This document shows, piece by piece, positions 36,359-48,151 of a DNA stretch of 64,000 bases (within the stretch, counting starts at the first letter, position 1; each line of letters starts with the position of its first letter). Source of the DNA: Auricularia sp. M13 (Eukaryota > Basidiomycota > Agaricomycetes > Auriculariales > Auriculariaceae); assembly GCA_037042915.1 (NCBI GenBank), contig CM073198.1, forward strand, positions 3,348,001 through 3,412,000. Direction: 5' to 3'. The notes beneath the pieces are model-generated. The model was not told the DNA's origin and made no database searches. It saw only the letters and a list, made by a program, of their open reading frames with translations. Position numbers and translations under genes: made by a program.

Positions 36359-36641
36359 GCCGACGGACTCGAGACGTGTGTTCGATCTATTACCGCGATC
36401 TACTTTCCTTCTATCCCTCACCTCACTTACCCCCTTCCGCTGATGACTTTGATTCACGACCCCCTACTCAGGATTTGGGCGCGCTTGCTTCGCTCCCCGT
36501 GTAACCTTCCGTGTAGCACTATTGTATAACGCCCAATGTTCAATGCCAAAGTGTGTGTACTGTACGCTTTCGTCGGCCCGGCTGCAAGCCGGTGTGGTCT
36601 GCCTGCTAGATGCTCGAGTAACTCGACTCGCAACAACCAGG

Positions 36642-37677
36642 ATGGCGCCCTCGCAGGTGCCGCTGCCAGCGCCCGCATGGCCCGTGCCGCCGCTGCACTT
36701 CAAGGTGTTGGACATGGGCTCTGCGGGCGCGAAGAAGTTCTTCAAGCACGTCAACGCGGCCGAGGTGCTGCATGCCGCCGTGCTCGACGTTTTCGTCTGG
36801 CTGTACACGCGCGAGTCCGTGCCACACCAGTACGTCTTGGGAATGCGATCGCGTCGCGCATTGCTTGTTCTGACTGGAGTGTGCAGTGTGCGCTCAGTGA
36901 CGCTCATACTGCGCGCGATGGATGGCGTGGCGTACACCACTGGTTCTGAACTTGATAGGGACCACAAGGAGATCCATTTCTCGCTTGGATATATCTCTGG
37001 CGTCCCTGAGGAGAGAGCTGAGAATGAGATCAAGGTGTGTGACGCTGGTCTATCGTAACGGTTGGCACTTTTGTCGCTGCTGAGCTGAGGATATGCGGCA
37101 GGGCGTCATCACGCATGAGATGGTGCATTGCTTCCAGTTCAATGGCAAAGGAACGTGTCCTGGCGGTAAGATTAGATGTGTTTATGACTTTGTGTCCATT
37201 GCTGATCATGTGCATTTCGTCTGCGCAGGCCTCATCGAGGGTGTAGCGGGTGCGTTCAGATTGCAGTAATCACATTCAATCCAACTGAGCGCTCATGCAT
37301 ATTCCTTGCTGTCTTTCAACACTTCCAGATTACGTCCGCCTACGCGCAGGTTACGTCCCGCCGCACTGGCATCGGGGCGGCGAGCGGTGGGATGAGGGCT
37401 ACCAGAATACTGTCAGCATGCCACATCCCATGTCAGCTTGCATCAATGCTGACAGTGAACGAAGGGATATTTCCTGGACTTCATCGAGCGCAAATACGGC
37501 GAAGGCAGCGTGCGCGCGATTAACGAGAGCCTGCGCGACGCGGTGTACGACGCCGGCGTGTTCAAGCAGGTCACCGGCCATTCGGTCGATCGGTTATGGA
37601 AGCGCTACAAGAAGTGGCTGGTCGATGGCGAGAAGGACGGGCCAATTCTGAGTGAGAACGACGACGACAAGGCATAG
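36642..37677 (+). CDS. Basic secretory protein (BSP)-type metallopeptidase
   Basis: Exons 36642-36829, 36887-37034, 37090-37165, 37229-37249, 37329-37411 and 37465-37677 give 242 aa. The plant BSP family (peptidase family M64-like in fold, gluzincin type) is recognised by KEIHFSLGYISG, then the zinc motif HEMVHCFQ at about residues 121-128 and the downstream GLIEGVADYVRLRAGY that carries the third ligand region. Helices FLDFIERKYGEGSVRAINES and DRLWKRYKKWL end the domain. No signal peptide is present, so despite the name it looks cytosolic. Exon 4 is 21 nt and encodes most of GLIEGVA, beside the active site. The enzymatic role in fungi is unknown. Confidence 0.9.
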
Positions 37678-39512
37678 TGTGTGCTGGCACGTTCGTTTGC
37701 AGCGCTGCGAGGCTCATGGTGCGACGTACAGTCGCGGAACCACCCGGGGACTGCAGCGCTGGTTCTGCGCGTGTAGTGCAGGCGTAGCCCGCAACCTTAT
37801 GTGAATTTGACTGGCCGTTACGGCAGCCTCGCTGATGATCGTGACGGAGAGCGCGCGCAATCAAACTCCGCACCGCTATTTTCACCTCGTCGTCGCTGGT
37901 CATAGTCTGCGCCAATATGAGCAGGTCTGGATCCCTTTTGCTTTACCACTTGGAGTGCTTTTCTACGCCACAGGGACGCTATGATTCATCCGCTGCGCTG
38001 CTTGGGGCACCAAGCAACTTGTTCTCCATGGCGTCGTACGACTCCTTTGTGTCGAGACTGGCAGGATATTCCTTTGCGTGCATCTTAGGCCGCTAGTAGC
38101 ATCTGGGCTCAATGTCTGATTTTTTTTTCTTTGACTGTGTGCTTCGATGCAATCGTGCACTGTTTTCCAGAAGATGTGGCCTCACGCTCTCCGACTTCTC
38201 AGCGAGTGCCTGGACACGAAACACGCGGCGGACAACCTACTCTATGCGGGCGCGCCCCCGGGGACAGTGGCAGCACGGTGACCGTCTGCCAAGAGACGCA
38301 TGTGACTGGTACTTCCTCTCAAGAGGCATCCCTTTGTGCTCGCTCAACCATACCTGCGATTGACTTCTTGCTGCCGCCAGTCGCTGACCATTTCCGTGGT
38401 TGGCACGAGCAACTCTTTCTCTACTCTCAATACCGATGTCCACAGTGCCGTCCTTGTGCTCATCCTCCCCTCGACGTCGACATCCCGTGTTGATCATATG
38501 GTGAGTTCTCTTATGTCATTTTCAGGCAGCCTAACCCTAGACAGTGCGAACAAGTTGTGTTCGCTCTCGGCTCGCCGGCTGATCGCAATGCTTCACTTGC
38601 GAACCGCATGGTGCAGGAATTGCAGTGAATACTCTGGGGCGGGCATGCTGCGCGCCCTTATCGCTATTGGCAGTTCTTGGTAGTTTTTCGATGCCACCTG
38701 AGTCTCGTGATCATGGCCAACGCACCTGATTTGTGCTCAAGCTGCCACAGCTGGCAAGACAGTCGCGCTCACATGTGAGTCAGCGCATCGATCCGGGCTG
38801 CTGTTTTTGTGTTTCTGTGGCACCTTGTTCACTCCATTCGGTCTCAACACGGCAAATGTCAGTGAGGGTGGCATGGAAAACTGTGCTGGCAGCTGTTTCG
38901 CGAATTCTCATCCCAAGACGAACGCCCAGGCAACGGCTATATTCACTCAACATTCACACATGATAATCTCAAAAGAGCTCACTTAATGACGTCGAGTGCG
39001 CCTTGTTGGCATGGTTGGCATGGGCAACCCCGCAGCAAGCAGTGCCAGCACTATTCGTGTCCGCTCGTCGGAATCCCACGGTGCGTGCTTCGCCTTCGAA
39101 GGGGAGCTTCATAATTTTCCGACACTCTATTCTTACAGCTTGCGTGCGCAGGTTCTCTCTATTACTATGCGTCTATCTTGTCGGTGGCCGGCACTGGTAA
39201 GTACTGATCTTCACGAGGATGTCGACTGCGCAGCATCGATCACGATTCTGAAGAGCGCACCAAACTGTCAGCGCCTTTCTCATCTTCCTGATTGAGACTG
39301 TGGCTGCCCTCATGATCACGGCCCAAGTCAAAAGACCAGTGTGCACGTCCCGTTCTGGGTTTCACCGCGTGCTCTCCTTCCTTCGTTTCTCTCCACAGTG
39401 CCCTTCAGCTTCGTCGGCTGACACCTGTCTCTCTCGTGCCTGCTTTCTATAAGTTCGCCTCGCCCCCTCTTACTTTCCCCCGGCGAGCGACGAGTCTGCT
39501 TTGACCTCCACG
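37678..39512. other. Long (1.8 kb) gene-free interval
   Basis: Longest stretch in the window without a supported gene. ORFs on both strands are below 125 codons and show no domain or spliceable chain. A TATAAG element near 39448 belongs to the following gene. It could hold a non-coding transcript, but nothing in sequence proves one. Confidence 0.4.
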
Positions 39513-40967
39513 ATGTTCTTCAACGCTGCCGCTGCTGTGGTTGCCTTCACGGCGCTCTCTGCCACTCCCGCACATGCGTTCTGGCGTCTGTCGTGCGACC
39601 GCACTGCGCTTGTGCGCGAGCGCGCCGACCCCATTGTCAGCCCAGGTATGCTCAAGCCAGTGACATATAGCGCGCTTCGCTCATCCCCCATAGGCACGAA
39701 GAGCGGCCATCTTCACGTTATCCATGGTGGCTCCAACTTCAACCTCAACGTGACGTTCGACAGCCTCCGTGCTTCGAGCTGCACGTCGTGCCAGATCGCG
39801 AACGACAAGTCGAACTACTGGACTCCGAGTACGTCTTGACAATGCATGTTCGCGCTCTCGCTTTAGTTGCTTACCTTGCCTTCCAGCGCTCTGGTTCCAG
39901 GACCCGAAGACCAAGCAGTTCGAGCCGGTCGACGGTGGTGGCATTCTCGTGCGTCATTTATGCCGACTGCGCGGCGCTGACTGAGATTTGCGTAGGTTTA
40001 TTACCTTCAGCGCGGCGATCACCACGATCAGATCAAGACCTTCCCCGCCGGCTTCCGTATGATTGCGGGCGACATGACCCTGCGCTCGAAGAAGTATCAG
40101 GAGGGCGAGGGCAGCCAGGGCGAGCTGCGCGAGCGCGCACTCAAGTGGAGCTGCCTGCGCTACACCGGCGGCCAGACCGGATACGACGGGTAAATCCTTG
40201 CCTTCGCGGGAGTTGCGCTTAGATTGGAGATTGACACCTTGCGCAGTTACGGCTTCCCGACCACGCAGTGCGAGGCGGGCTTCCAGTCGCGCATCCACAT
40301 GCCCAACTGCTGGGACGGCAAGAACCTGGACTCAGCTGACCATCGCTCTCATGTCGCATACATGAGCCTTCTCGATAACGTAAGAACATATGATTCCGAG
40401 TCTCCGAGTGACTTGCTCACGTGGCCTTCACAGGGATCATGCCCGGACACTCACCCCGTCAACCTGATCACGATGTTCTACGAGCAAACCTGGGACACCA
40501 GCAAGTTCGTCGGCCGCTGGGACGACTCCCGTGACCCGTGGCCGTTCGTCTGGTCTCACGGCGACAACACTGGTTACGGATACCACGGCGACTTCGTCAT
40601 GTCTGTTCTTCCCCGTCCCATGACCCTCCTGCATCACGCTGACTTCTATCTCGCAGGGGATGGGACACCAACACGCTGCAGGGCGCCATCCTGGACTGCA
40701 ACAACCAAACGCCGGGCACCGCTGCCGGCCAGGCTGAGGCTTGCCCCTACTTCCAGATGCAGTCCGCCGATGCCGGCAAGGCCTGCACCATCGCGCCGCA
40801 CATCAACGAGACCACCTCTGGTGTCCTCAGCAGGCTCCCGGGATGCAACCCCATCCAGACGGGTATGGTCCATAGCTACGTGCTGCTGCTGAGTCCGCTG
40901 ACCTATTCTCTATTGCGCAGGCCCGGAGAACGCCACTCCCTACAATGATAACAACTGCCCCCTTTGA
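39513..40967 (+). CDS. Secreted DUF1996-domain protein
   Basis: Exons 39513-39645, 39694-39828, 39887-39948, 39996-40189, 40247-40379, 40434-40600, 40657-40862 and 40921-40967 give 358 aa. A signal peptide (AVVAFTALSATPAHA) precedes the DUF1996 hallmarks: FWRLSCDR, DPIVSPGTKSGHLHVIHGGS, TPTLWFQDP, FPAGFRMIAGDM, HMPNCWDGKNLDS and HGDFVMGWD. These are secreted fungal proteins with conserved Cys and His residues; a polysaccharide- or wall-related role is suspected in the literature but not settled. Exons 40-60 residues long with introns of 47-58 nt. A TATA-like box lies about 60 bp upstream of the ATG. Confidence 0.95.
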
Positions 40968-41898
40968 GTTGAATCCATAGCGTCTGGCCTTCTCCGAACC
41001 TCATCTTCTACACACGTCTTGAGCTTCCTTTTCATGCTATTTATCGTGTGATGTACATGATCAACGTTCCGACGTATCTGCACACCAATCGAGTTGGTTC
41101 CCACTGTTGCACAGCAGATACCGAACTGGCGGTCGTGAGTCTTGGACTTGGATTTTTGCGTCAGATGGTGCTTGCCACGAAGAGTCTCCATATGCTCAAG
41201 AACCTGCCGGCCCGAAGGCAGATGACGCATTTTTCGCGTCCCCGTTTTATCATCTGCATATCAGAATTTTGACGAAGGAGTTCGCCGTAGTACCGATCGG
41301 CAGTCTAAGCATTACGGCATGAAATATCCTTCCGAGTCATCAATACATTGAAACCGCACATAATTCTCAGCTGGGAACAATGACAAACATAATGTCAGGC
41401 CCTTCATTCGAATACCTCCGCCACGAAATAGACAATCTAGCCTCTATAAAATCCGAGTATCGGACTTAAGTAAAGGTCCGACTCCGAGGCGAGTCGGCGG
41501 CTTCCCGATTCACTTTCAGCCTTCTGGCTTCGCCTCCTCATGTGGCTTACGCAAGAAGCCCTCCTGTCTCTTCCTTTTGCTATCCCCGCGACTCAATCTG
41601 GCTCTGGAACTCTTCAAAGTGGGTCTGCCAGTGCATGGTTATGATACGCTGGTCACAATTCTTCGCGGGGCACCTTGTGACAGTCACCTCGACGCGGCGC
41701 TGCTCGGTCTGACATCTAATTGCGATGTTGGTTAGTCAGACACTATTACCCAAAGATGAATGCGCTGTGGCCAGACCATAACGACGCGTGGGGCCTCCAT
41801 CTCGCGTACTTAAAGGGCAGCCGAGGGGAGCACTGGCCGAGACTTATTACAGCGTCTTCACGCCCAACGGGTCTCTCTTGCATCTATCTCTGTAGACT
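40968..41898. other. Intergenic, promoter of the GST gene
   Basis: Nothing beyond short ORFs. The last 300 bp should carry the glutathione S-transferase promoter. Confidence 0.4.
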
Positions 41899-42642
41899 AT
41901 GACTATCATCGTTCACCATCTCCAGCGGTCGCAGTCCGAGCGTGTCGTCTGGCTGCTCGAGGAACTCGGCCTGCCGTACGAGCTCAGGATCTATCGTCGC
42001 GACTCCCAGCTCATGGCGCCGCCTGAGCTCAAGGCCATGTATGCAACCCTCTCAGGATGCTTGTAATGCCCTGACGTGCTACCTAGCCATCCGGCCGGCA
42101 CTGCGCCTGTCATGCAGGATGGCGACCTCACGCTCTCGGAATCGAGCGCGATAATGGAGTACATTCTTCAGCGTTACGCACCCAACAGCCCGCTCGTCGT
42201 CCCGGCCAGCGCGCCGAGCTTCCCAGACTACATCTTCTGGCTACACTGGTCGATCGGCACGCTGCAGGGCACGATCACCCAGTCCTTCTTCATGACGATG
42301 GCGCAAGTGCCGCCCGAGCACCCGGCTGCGAAAATCTTGCAGGCAAGGCTTACCACCGCGCTCGGGATGCTGGACGCGCGCCTGCGCCAGACCGGCGCGT
42401 GGCTCGCCGGGGAGCAGTTCACGACCGCCGACATTTATCCTGTGTTCGCCCTCACGACTCAGCGGCCCTATACGCAACTCTCTTTGAAGGGATACGACGG
42501 CATTCTCGCCTGGCTGCAGCGGGTCGGTCACCGCCCGGCGTACCGGCGAGTAGGGGAGAAGGGCGAACAAGGAGAAGACAGAAGTCCTTGGCCTGTGCTA
42601 GGCGCAGAGGCTCCTGCGCCGCTGATGTCAGGCAGCCGCTGA
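41899..42642 (+). CDS. Glutathione S-transferase
   Basis: Exons 41899-42038 and 42087-42642 give 231 aa, the usual GST length. The thioredoxin-fold N-domain shows SQSERVVWLLEELGLPYEL, then the cis-Pro region HPAGTAPVMQDGDLTLSESS with the glutathione-binding SES motif and AIMEYILQRY. The all-helical C-domain contains FTTADIYPVFAL. It conjugates glutathione to electrophiles or acts as a glutathione peroxidase in the cytosol. The Ser-rich SQSERV start resembles bacterial-type and Gtt1/Ure2-like GSTs; the class is not certain. The C-terminal 25 residues are charged and extend beyond the typical fold. Confidence 0.93.
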
Positions 42643-42883
42643 GCAACTGTGCAAACGTTGGAAATTGGGCGGTTGTACGCCCTCAAATATTTGTAACTCA
42701 CGCCCGGAATATCGACGATGTTTCACACTCACTGTGACTTGCGGCATTCGAGGCACGACCAGGATGGCGTCCCGGGCCGACACTGTTCGAAGGAATATGG
42801 TGGCAAATTGATTATGATAGCAAGCAACTCGATGCGTGAGAAAGCAAAACACAGCAGGAAGAAAGTGAAGAGACGAAATGTTC

Positions 42884-44759
42884 CTAGGACACGGACATCT
42901 GCTCGCTATCACGTCTATGGCTATGGCTCTCGTCTTTCTCTTTCGGGATGATGATACCCAAATCCACAACGGTGTAGAAAGAGAACGTCTTGAGCTCGGC
43001 CTGTTTCGCTGTGGCAGTCTTCGGTGACCGCGGCTTGCCCTCCGAGTCCGCGTCCTGTGCGGTGGCATCCTCCGCTTGATATGTGTAGGTCACGAGCAAG
43101 TTAAACTACCAAATGTAAGGCTACGCCAGGACGGTGCGACGCACGATAGCTCACCTTGGCTTCGCCCTTTCCCTCCTTGCCAATAACCAGCTCGCCGCCC
43201 ACGACGGTGGTATTCGCTTTGCGCTCCAACACGCCGACGGTCTTCGGTTTCTTTGGTTTCGCCTCGCGGGGTGTATACTGAGCGGGGGAGCCAACGCCGG
43301 CATTTGCGAGCAGCGCATCGATATCGTCGTCAGCCATGTCCTCGTCCTCGTCTTCATACTCCCACGCCTCCGCATACGCGCTGACGGGGAATGGTGGCGA
43401 TGGCAGAGATACTGCGAAGGGCGGCCGCCCGCGCAGCATCGGGGCGCGCTGCACGGTCAAGGTGACTGTGATGGCCTCGTACATCGGGTTCGTGAACGCC
43501 AGCTTGAATGGGTACGTCTTGCCCGCGTTGAAGTGCACGACCTCATCGTCACCACCGGCGGGCCGTTTCGGCGCGTTCGGTACTGGCGGCACGGATACCG
43601 CGATGGCGGGGAGGAAACTGGAGGACGTGAGCTTGATCTTGTAGCGCACGCTCTGCGACTTCTGCTCCGGCTTGATGATGATATGGCGACACATCGGACA
43701 GCGCTTCGATTTCTTCGAGTGCAGTGGTATCCGCAACGGCTTCAAGTCCCTTGAGTACGGGTCAGAAAACGGCAAGCTCGGGCGGGAGTGCGAGGACGCA
43801 CTGTGCACGCATCGATGTTGTCCAACTACCCACCCACCGCTGCTCGACGGTCGCGACCTCTTCCAAATCTTCCAGACGCTTAATCCAATCGATCTCGGCC
43901 TCTGCAGCGGACGCGCCGGAACCTGCCTCCCAGCGACTACGAAATTCAGCAAGCTCTTCCTTATCCTTACTAGTAGTTGCGCTCTTCTCGCGCTCGCCGC
44001 GCCCGCCGCCGCGCCGGCCCGCGAGGAGCGCGCTGTACTTGCTCAGGCCGGGTATTGTAATGTCCCGCGAGAGGGCCGAGGATGCTGCTGAAGTTATAGG
44101 GTTGGTATGCGCATGGGCGATCCCACCTGAGGGCGCAGCGCGGAGGAATGGCTCGAAATGCTCCTTCAACCGCTCGAATTCCACCACATCGGGCGCAGTC
44201 TCTTCTGTCTTCTGCAGCTGAGCTACCGCATGCGTGAGATGAGTTGCTATACGAGAATTGCCAGGCACACCTGCAAGTCCAGTTGCCTTCTCGAATGTAA
44301 TGCCCACTTCTGTCGAGTCCCAGCGACAGAAATTGCAGTACAAGAAATACGGCGGTTCCCCAGTTATCCCCACTGCAGCAGATGCAGGAGATCGTGGGCC
44401 CTCTGCGGGGTCCGAGGCGACGATGACGAGCGTGTTCCTGCAGCTTGGACACTGAAAGCAATTGCGAGCGCATCTGGCCATGATTATGAGGACAATGGCG
44501 CATGTAACACGCGTCGTTACGCGCCGCACCTGTTCTTCTCCGCGCGGACGCTGGCGCTGGGGACTTCGAAGAGACAGTTGGGGCAGTAGTACCCGCTGAC
44601 TTCGACCGCCACACAGCGGTTGCAGCGGATCGCATCGCATTCCTCGCAGAAATATAATGTGTGAAGCTCGTTGAACGAGTACGCTGAGGACGGCAGGTTC
44701 GGCGGGGGTGGCACTGGGGCCGTCGATAGGCACGGACAGTAGTATTGCACGGATGGCAT
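42884..44759 (-). CDS. DCTN4: Dynactin p62 subunit
   Basis: Exons 44759-44530, 44473-44271, 44222-43834, 43739-43155 and 43105-42884 give 542 aa. p62 sits in the pointed-end complex of dynactin. Paired cysteines form the family's zinc-binding part: YYCPCLSTAP, YFCEECDAIRCNRC, YYCPNCLFEVP, CFQCPSCRNTL and YCNFCRWDS. Later come the signature LRIPLHSKKSKRCPMCRHII and a C-terminal beta domain. Intron 3 (43740-43833) is 94 nt, unusually long for this window. The DNA inside it reads on in another frame as DPYSRDLK just before PLRIPL, as in relatives, so either the splice model removes real residues or a one-base shift exists here. The 48-nt intron 2 is in frame and stop-free. Confidence 0.9.
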
Positions 44760-45404
44760 CGTGGTCAGAGCGGTAGCAAGTCTGATTTTGGCGCTCCGGC
44801 CTACCCTCTTTCCTCCGTGACTGCACCTCGACGTCTGGACGCTCTTCCCAACGCCGTATTACCAGCTCGCGCTTTGCTGCTCATTCTCAAGCGTCTGGAA
44901 GCTCGGAGAGCGCTAGAATGCGTCGCTGGTCTCCAGCCGTCACGACAGTCGCTTGTCATCTTCTGAACGGACTGGGCTCAGAAGCTCAGCGTTCTGGGCT
45001 ATTGCGCAATCTGACACTGAGCTCTCTGACTCTAAGAAGCTGGCCGCCACACGAACATCCCACCGTCTAGACTCTTCCCTGGAGCTGATAACGCCCTGCA
45101 CTTTTGCCTGCCTGACTCAACGAAGACGCCGATGATCAAGTGTCTACGACCAGCCGAGTCTAGAGCTTTCCCAGTCCCACACGCACACGTCCACTCTCCG
45201 GTTGTACTGGTATTGAGGCAGCTCCTCTCACACAGCGAGGATCGAGCACGAGTCCCCACCGAAGCTGCTACCCTGAGCTGGTACCTGGCGACGAGTCGTG
45301 TGCCTGCAGGAACTCCGAGAGTACTGGGCAAAGAGACGATCTGCACATGTTTGATAACAGTATGGACATGGGAGGGCGTGCAGGGTCTCGTCGGTCGTCA
45401 TGCG
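44760..45404. other. Intergenic, 5' of dynactin p62
   Basis: Between the p62 start and the SAD1 stop on the same strand. Short ORFs only. Confidence 0.4.
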
Positions 45405-47610
45405 TCACGAATCGACGTCCATCTTGGACGCCGACGCGCCATTGTCTAGCCCAGCCGAAACGCCGGCGGCAGCGTCGGCGCGTCGTTCCCATATCTGTGC
45501 AGACAGGTCAGTCCTGGGGTGGTGGCGCAGGGAATGCACGCACTTGGAGCACGGTCTCGCCGAGGAAGATCATGTCCTTGCGCGTCTCCTCGAGCATCAG
45601 GTCCTGGATGAGGAACCAGCGCTCGTTGTCCCCGCCGCCGCCGCCCGCGCGGAGGTGCACCTTCCACACCGTGCTCTCCTTGTCGCGCGTGGTGCCGGCG
45701 ACGGATTCGTGCGTGATGTTGGCGATGAGGTCGTACACCTGCGACCCTGCCTCGCTCTTCGGCGCGTCGAGATCTACAAAGAGAAACAAAATAATGCAAA
45801 ATCGATGAGAATCAAGCAGAAGCAGGGGCGGGTGCACGAACATTCTGCAAAGTCCACACCGCGTAGCGGAAAATTGACGATGGTGGGATTCTTCTCCTCC
45901 ACGAAGTTGTTCTTCGTGAACCGCTTGTAGTGCAGGACAATGTAGGGAGGCAGCGCAGTTAGCTTGTACCGTTTCAGCTGCCCTGCGCTTTCCTACGCAT
46001 CAAGCAAACGCAGTGAGAACTCCAAAGGCGAAAACTGAAAGAGGAGCTTTCTGACCTGTGTCGTACTTCCGTCGTACTTGGCCAGGACAGACGCCAGTGT
46101 CACTTGGGGCACGATGTTCTTGTCCTCTCCGTCCTGGAAGAGTGGGGGCGCAGGCAGGTCCAACGCCAGCCAGAGGAATGGCGTGGTGGTTTGCTTGATG
46201 TCTGGATGGGTGTGAGCTCGCCAGCCGCGGTATGAAGAAGTCTTACCTCGATCAATGTCGAACTGCGGGCGCGCCATGCCGTAAAGGTCCTTGTTGACCT
46301 TGACGAGCTGCGTCTCGAGGCGCAGCTCGCCCTGGAAGGTGCGGTAAATGATACCTGACCGCCGTTCAGTTCAGCTTCCCCACAGAACGACTGATCATGA
46401 AGCACGCACTGGAATTGCGCTTCTTCGTGCCGCCCATATCAATATGCAGGCGATTGAGCAGCCAGCCGAGGAACTCTGCGGGGTCGCCGAGCTCGGTGAT
46501 CTTGAAGCGGCCGCCGGAGACGCGGACGACCTCCTGGAGGAACTCGTGCGGGCTGACCTGCGCCTTGAAGAGGCGCGGGTTCCACAGCTTCTTGGCGAGC
46601 GCGGCAAAGCGCTTGACGAGCTCGGGCTCCTTGCGCCGGAAGTCCGAGAGCAGCAGGTGGTCGCGCAGCGGCGGGACGTGCAGCAGCGCGTGCACGACGA
46701 CGTTCAGGTGGTCGTTGCGCTTGATGTTGTTCAGCCCGACAAAGCCCGGGATGTATGGCTTGTTCGAGAGGTCGTACGACGGCTGCTGCAGGTGCAGGGG
46801 CGAGGAGAGGTATTTTATGCTTGCGGGTGTGAATTGCGGGTTTAGGACGTGCCCGATGTCGTCCAGCGAGGGGTCCGAGACGAGGTAGCCGTCTGGGAGG
46901 ACGTAGACCTGTGGGATGCTGCGTTCAATTTCGTTGTATGGGTAAGCGGTTCGTGCATACCTTGCCGGTTTCGAGGTTTATGAAGACATGGTGGTCTTCG
47001 TGCACCGAGTGGGCGTACGCGTACGAGCTCTTGCCGCGCCCTTGGAAGTACTTCCCGCAGACGAGACAGCCGTAGATGTGGATATTGGACAGGCAGACCG
47101 AGCAGAGCTTCTCGAAATCGAAATCGAGCGCGTTCCGGTTCACCTATCCAGCCAACACAGCGTCAATAGCACGGTACCAGCAATGACAGCAAACTCAGTG
47201 CGCACGGTGTCGAGATAGAGATCGGACGGACGCGTCGAGTCAGCCTTCGCAGCCGCGTCGTCCAGCTGCTCGTCCTCCTCGGCCAGGAGCGCCGCAGCCA
47301 GCGCGTCGCGCTCCGACTGCTCGGGCGAGGCGTCAGGCGCAGACGCGAAGGAGCCCCCATTTTGCGCGGGCGCGGGCTCAGGCTCGGGTTCAGCCAGGCG
47401 CGCGCGTTTCTTGGGCGGCGGCGACGGCTCGCGCTCCGGCTCCGGCGCAGGTGGCGGCGGCGCGGACGGTTCTCGTGGAGGAGGCGGAGGCGGCGTAGGT
47501 TCTTTGGGAGGCGCTGCTGCCTCTTCAGCTTCGGCGGCGGCAGCAGCAGCAGCGGCCTTCTTAGCAGCAGCAGCTTTGCCGCGCGGTGCTGCTTTCTTGC
47601 GCGGTGGCAT
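45405..47610 (-). CDS. SAD1: SAD1/USP39-type spliceosome factor (inactive USP)
   Basis: Exons 47610-47206, 47143-46961, 46908-46410, 46354-46247, 46201-46056, 45992-45842, 45773-45544, 45494-45405 give 603 aa. SAD1/USP39 stabilises the U4/U6.U5 tri-snRNP. An Ala/Pro/Glu-rich disordered N-terminus of about 130 residues precedes a ZnF-UBP domain (CSVCLSNIHIYGCLVCGKYF, HSVHEDHHVFINLET). The USP fold begins at GFVGLNNIKRNDHLN, where active deubiquitinases have the nucleophilic Cys; Asp stands at that place, as in USP39, so the enzyme is predicted inactive. The C-terminal part contains LPPYIVLHYKRFTKNNFVEE and WFLIQDL. It is divergent to SF3B5, another spliceosome gene. Confidence 0.95.
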
Positions 47611-48151
47611 GGTCACGGTCGCGATCGGAAGCTCGGAGTTCGCGCTTTGGGCCCCGTCGACGTCGACGTCACCCTGGCAGGCCAAATTGCAATTTCTGCG
47701 CAACGGCAACCTTGGCTGACTCGAGATCTGAGAGACATGCTGGCGGTCTGTTTTCCATTGAGAACGATGCAGAGTTGACACTGTCCTTTGACAGTAAGAA
47801 TTGGAGGAACGCTGTGCGGACTATTGCAGCGATCTCTTCAAGGGCTCAGAAATGCAGGCTAATTGTAGTGTGCGACCAGTGTATTCCAAGTGGAAGGACG
47901 AGGCACTATAGCGTCAGAATTCAATCTCTGAGTACTAGACCAGACTACTTTTCGGTGCTAGAATGGCTAATGGCCATGAGACTGCAGTATACTGTATGCG
48001 TAGAGTCATGAGACTGCATCAGGGCCAGAGGAGAGCTTCGGCCAGGACAAAGGAAGAGGGGGACGGGGTTGAAACGCGGGTGCGGGAGGGCGACGGGCTG
48101 CGCCGACTTGCTGGTTCTCCTGCAACCGCGTCGACTTCACGAACAGTAGCC
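47611..48151. promoter_or_regulatory. Shared promoter region of two spliceosome genes
   Basis: This 541-bp gap separates the ATGs of SAD1 (minus) and SF3B5 (plus). No ORF with domain character; shared regulation is possible but not shown. Confidence 0.5.
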
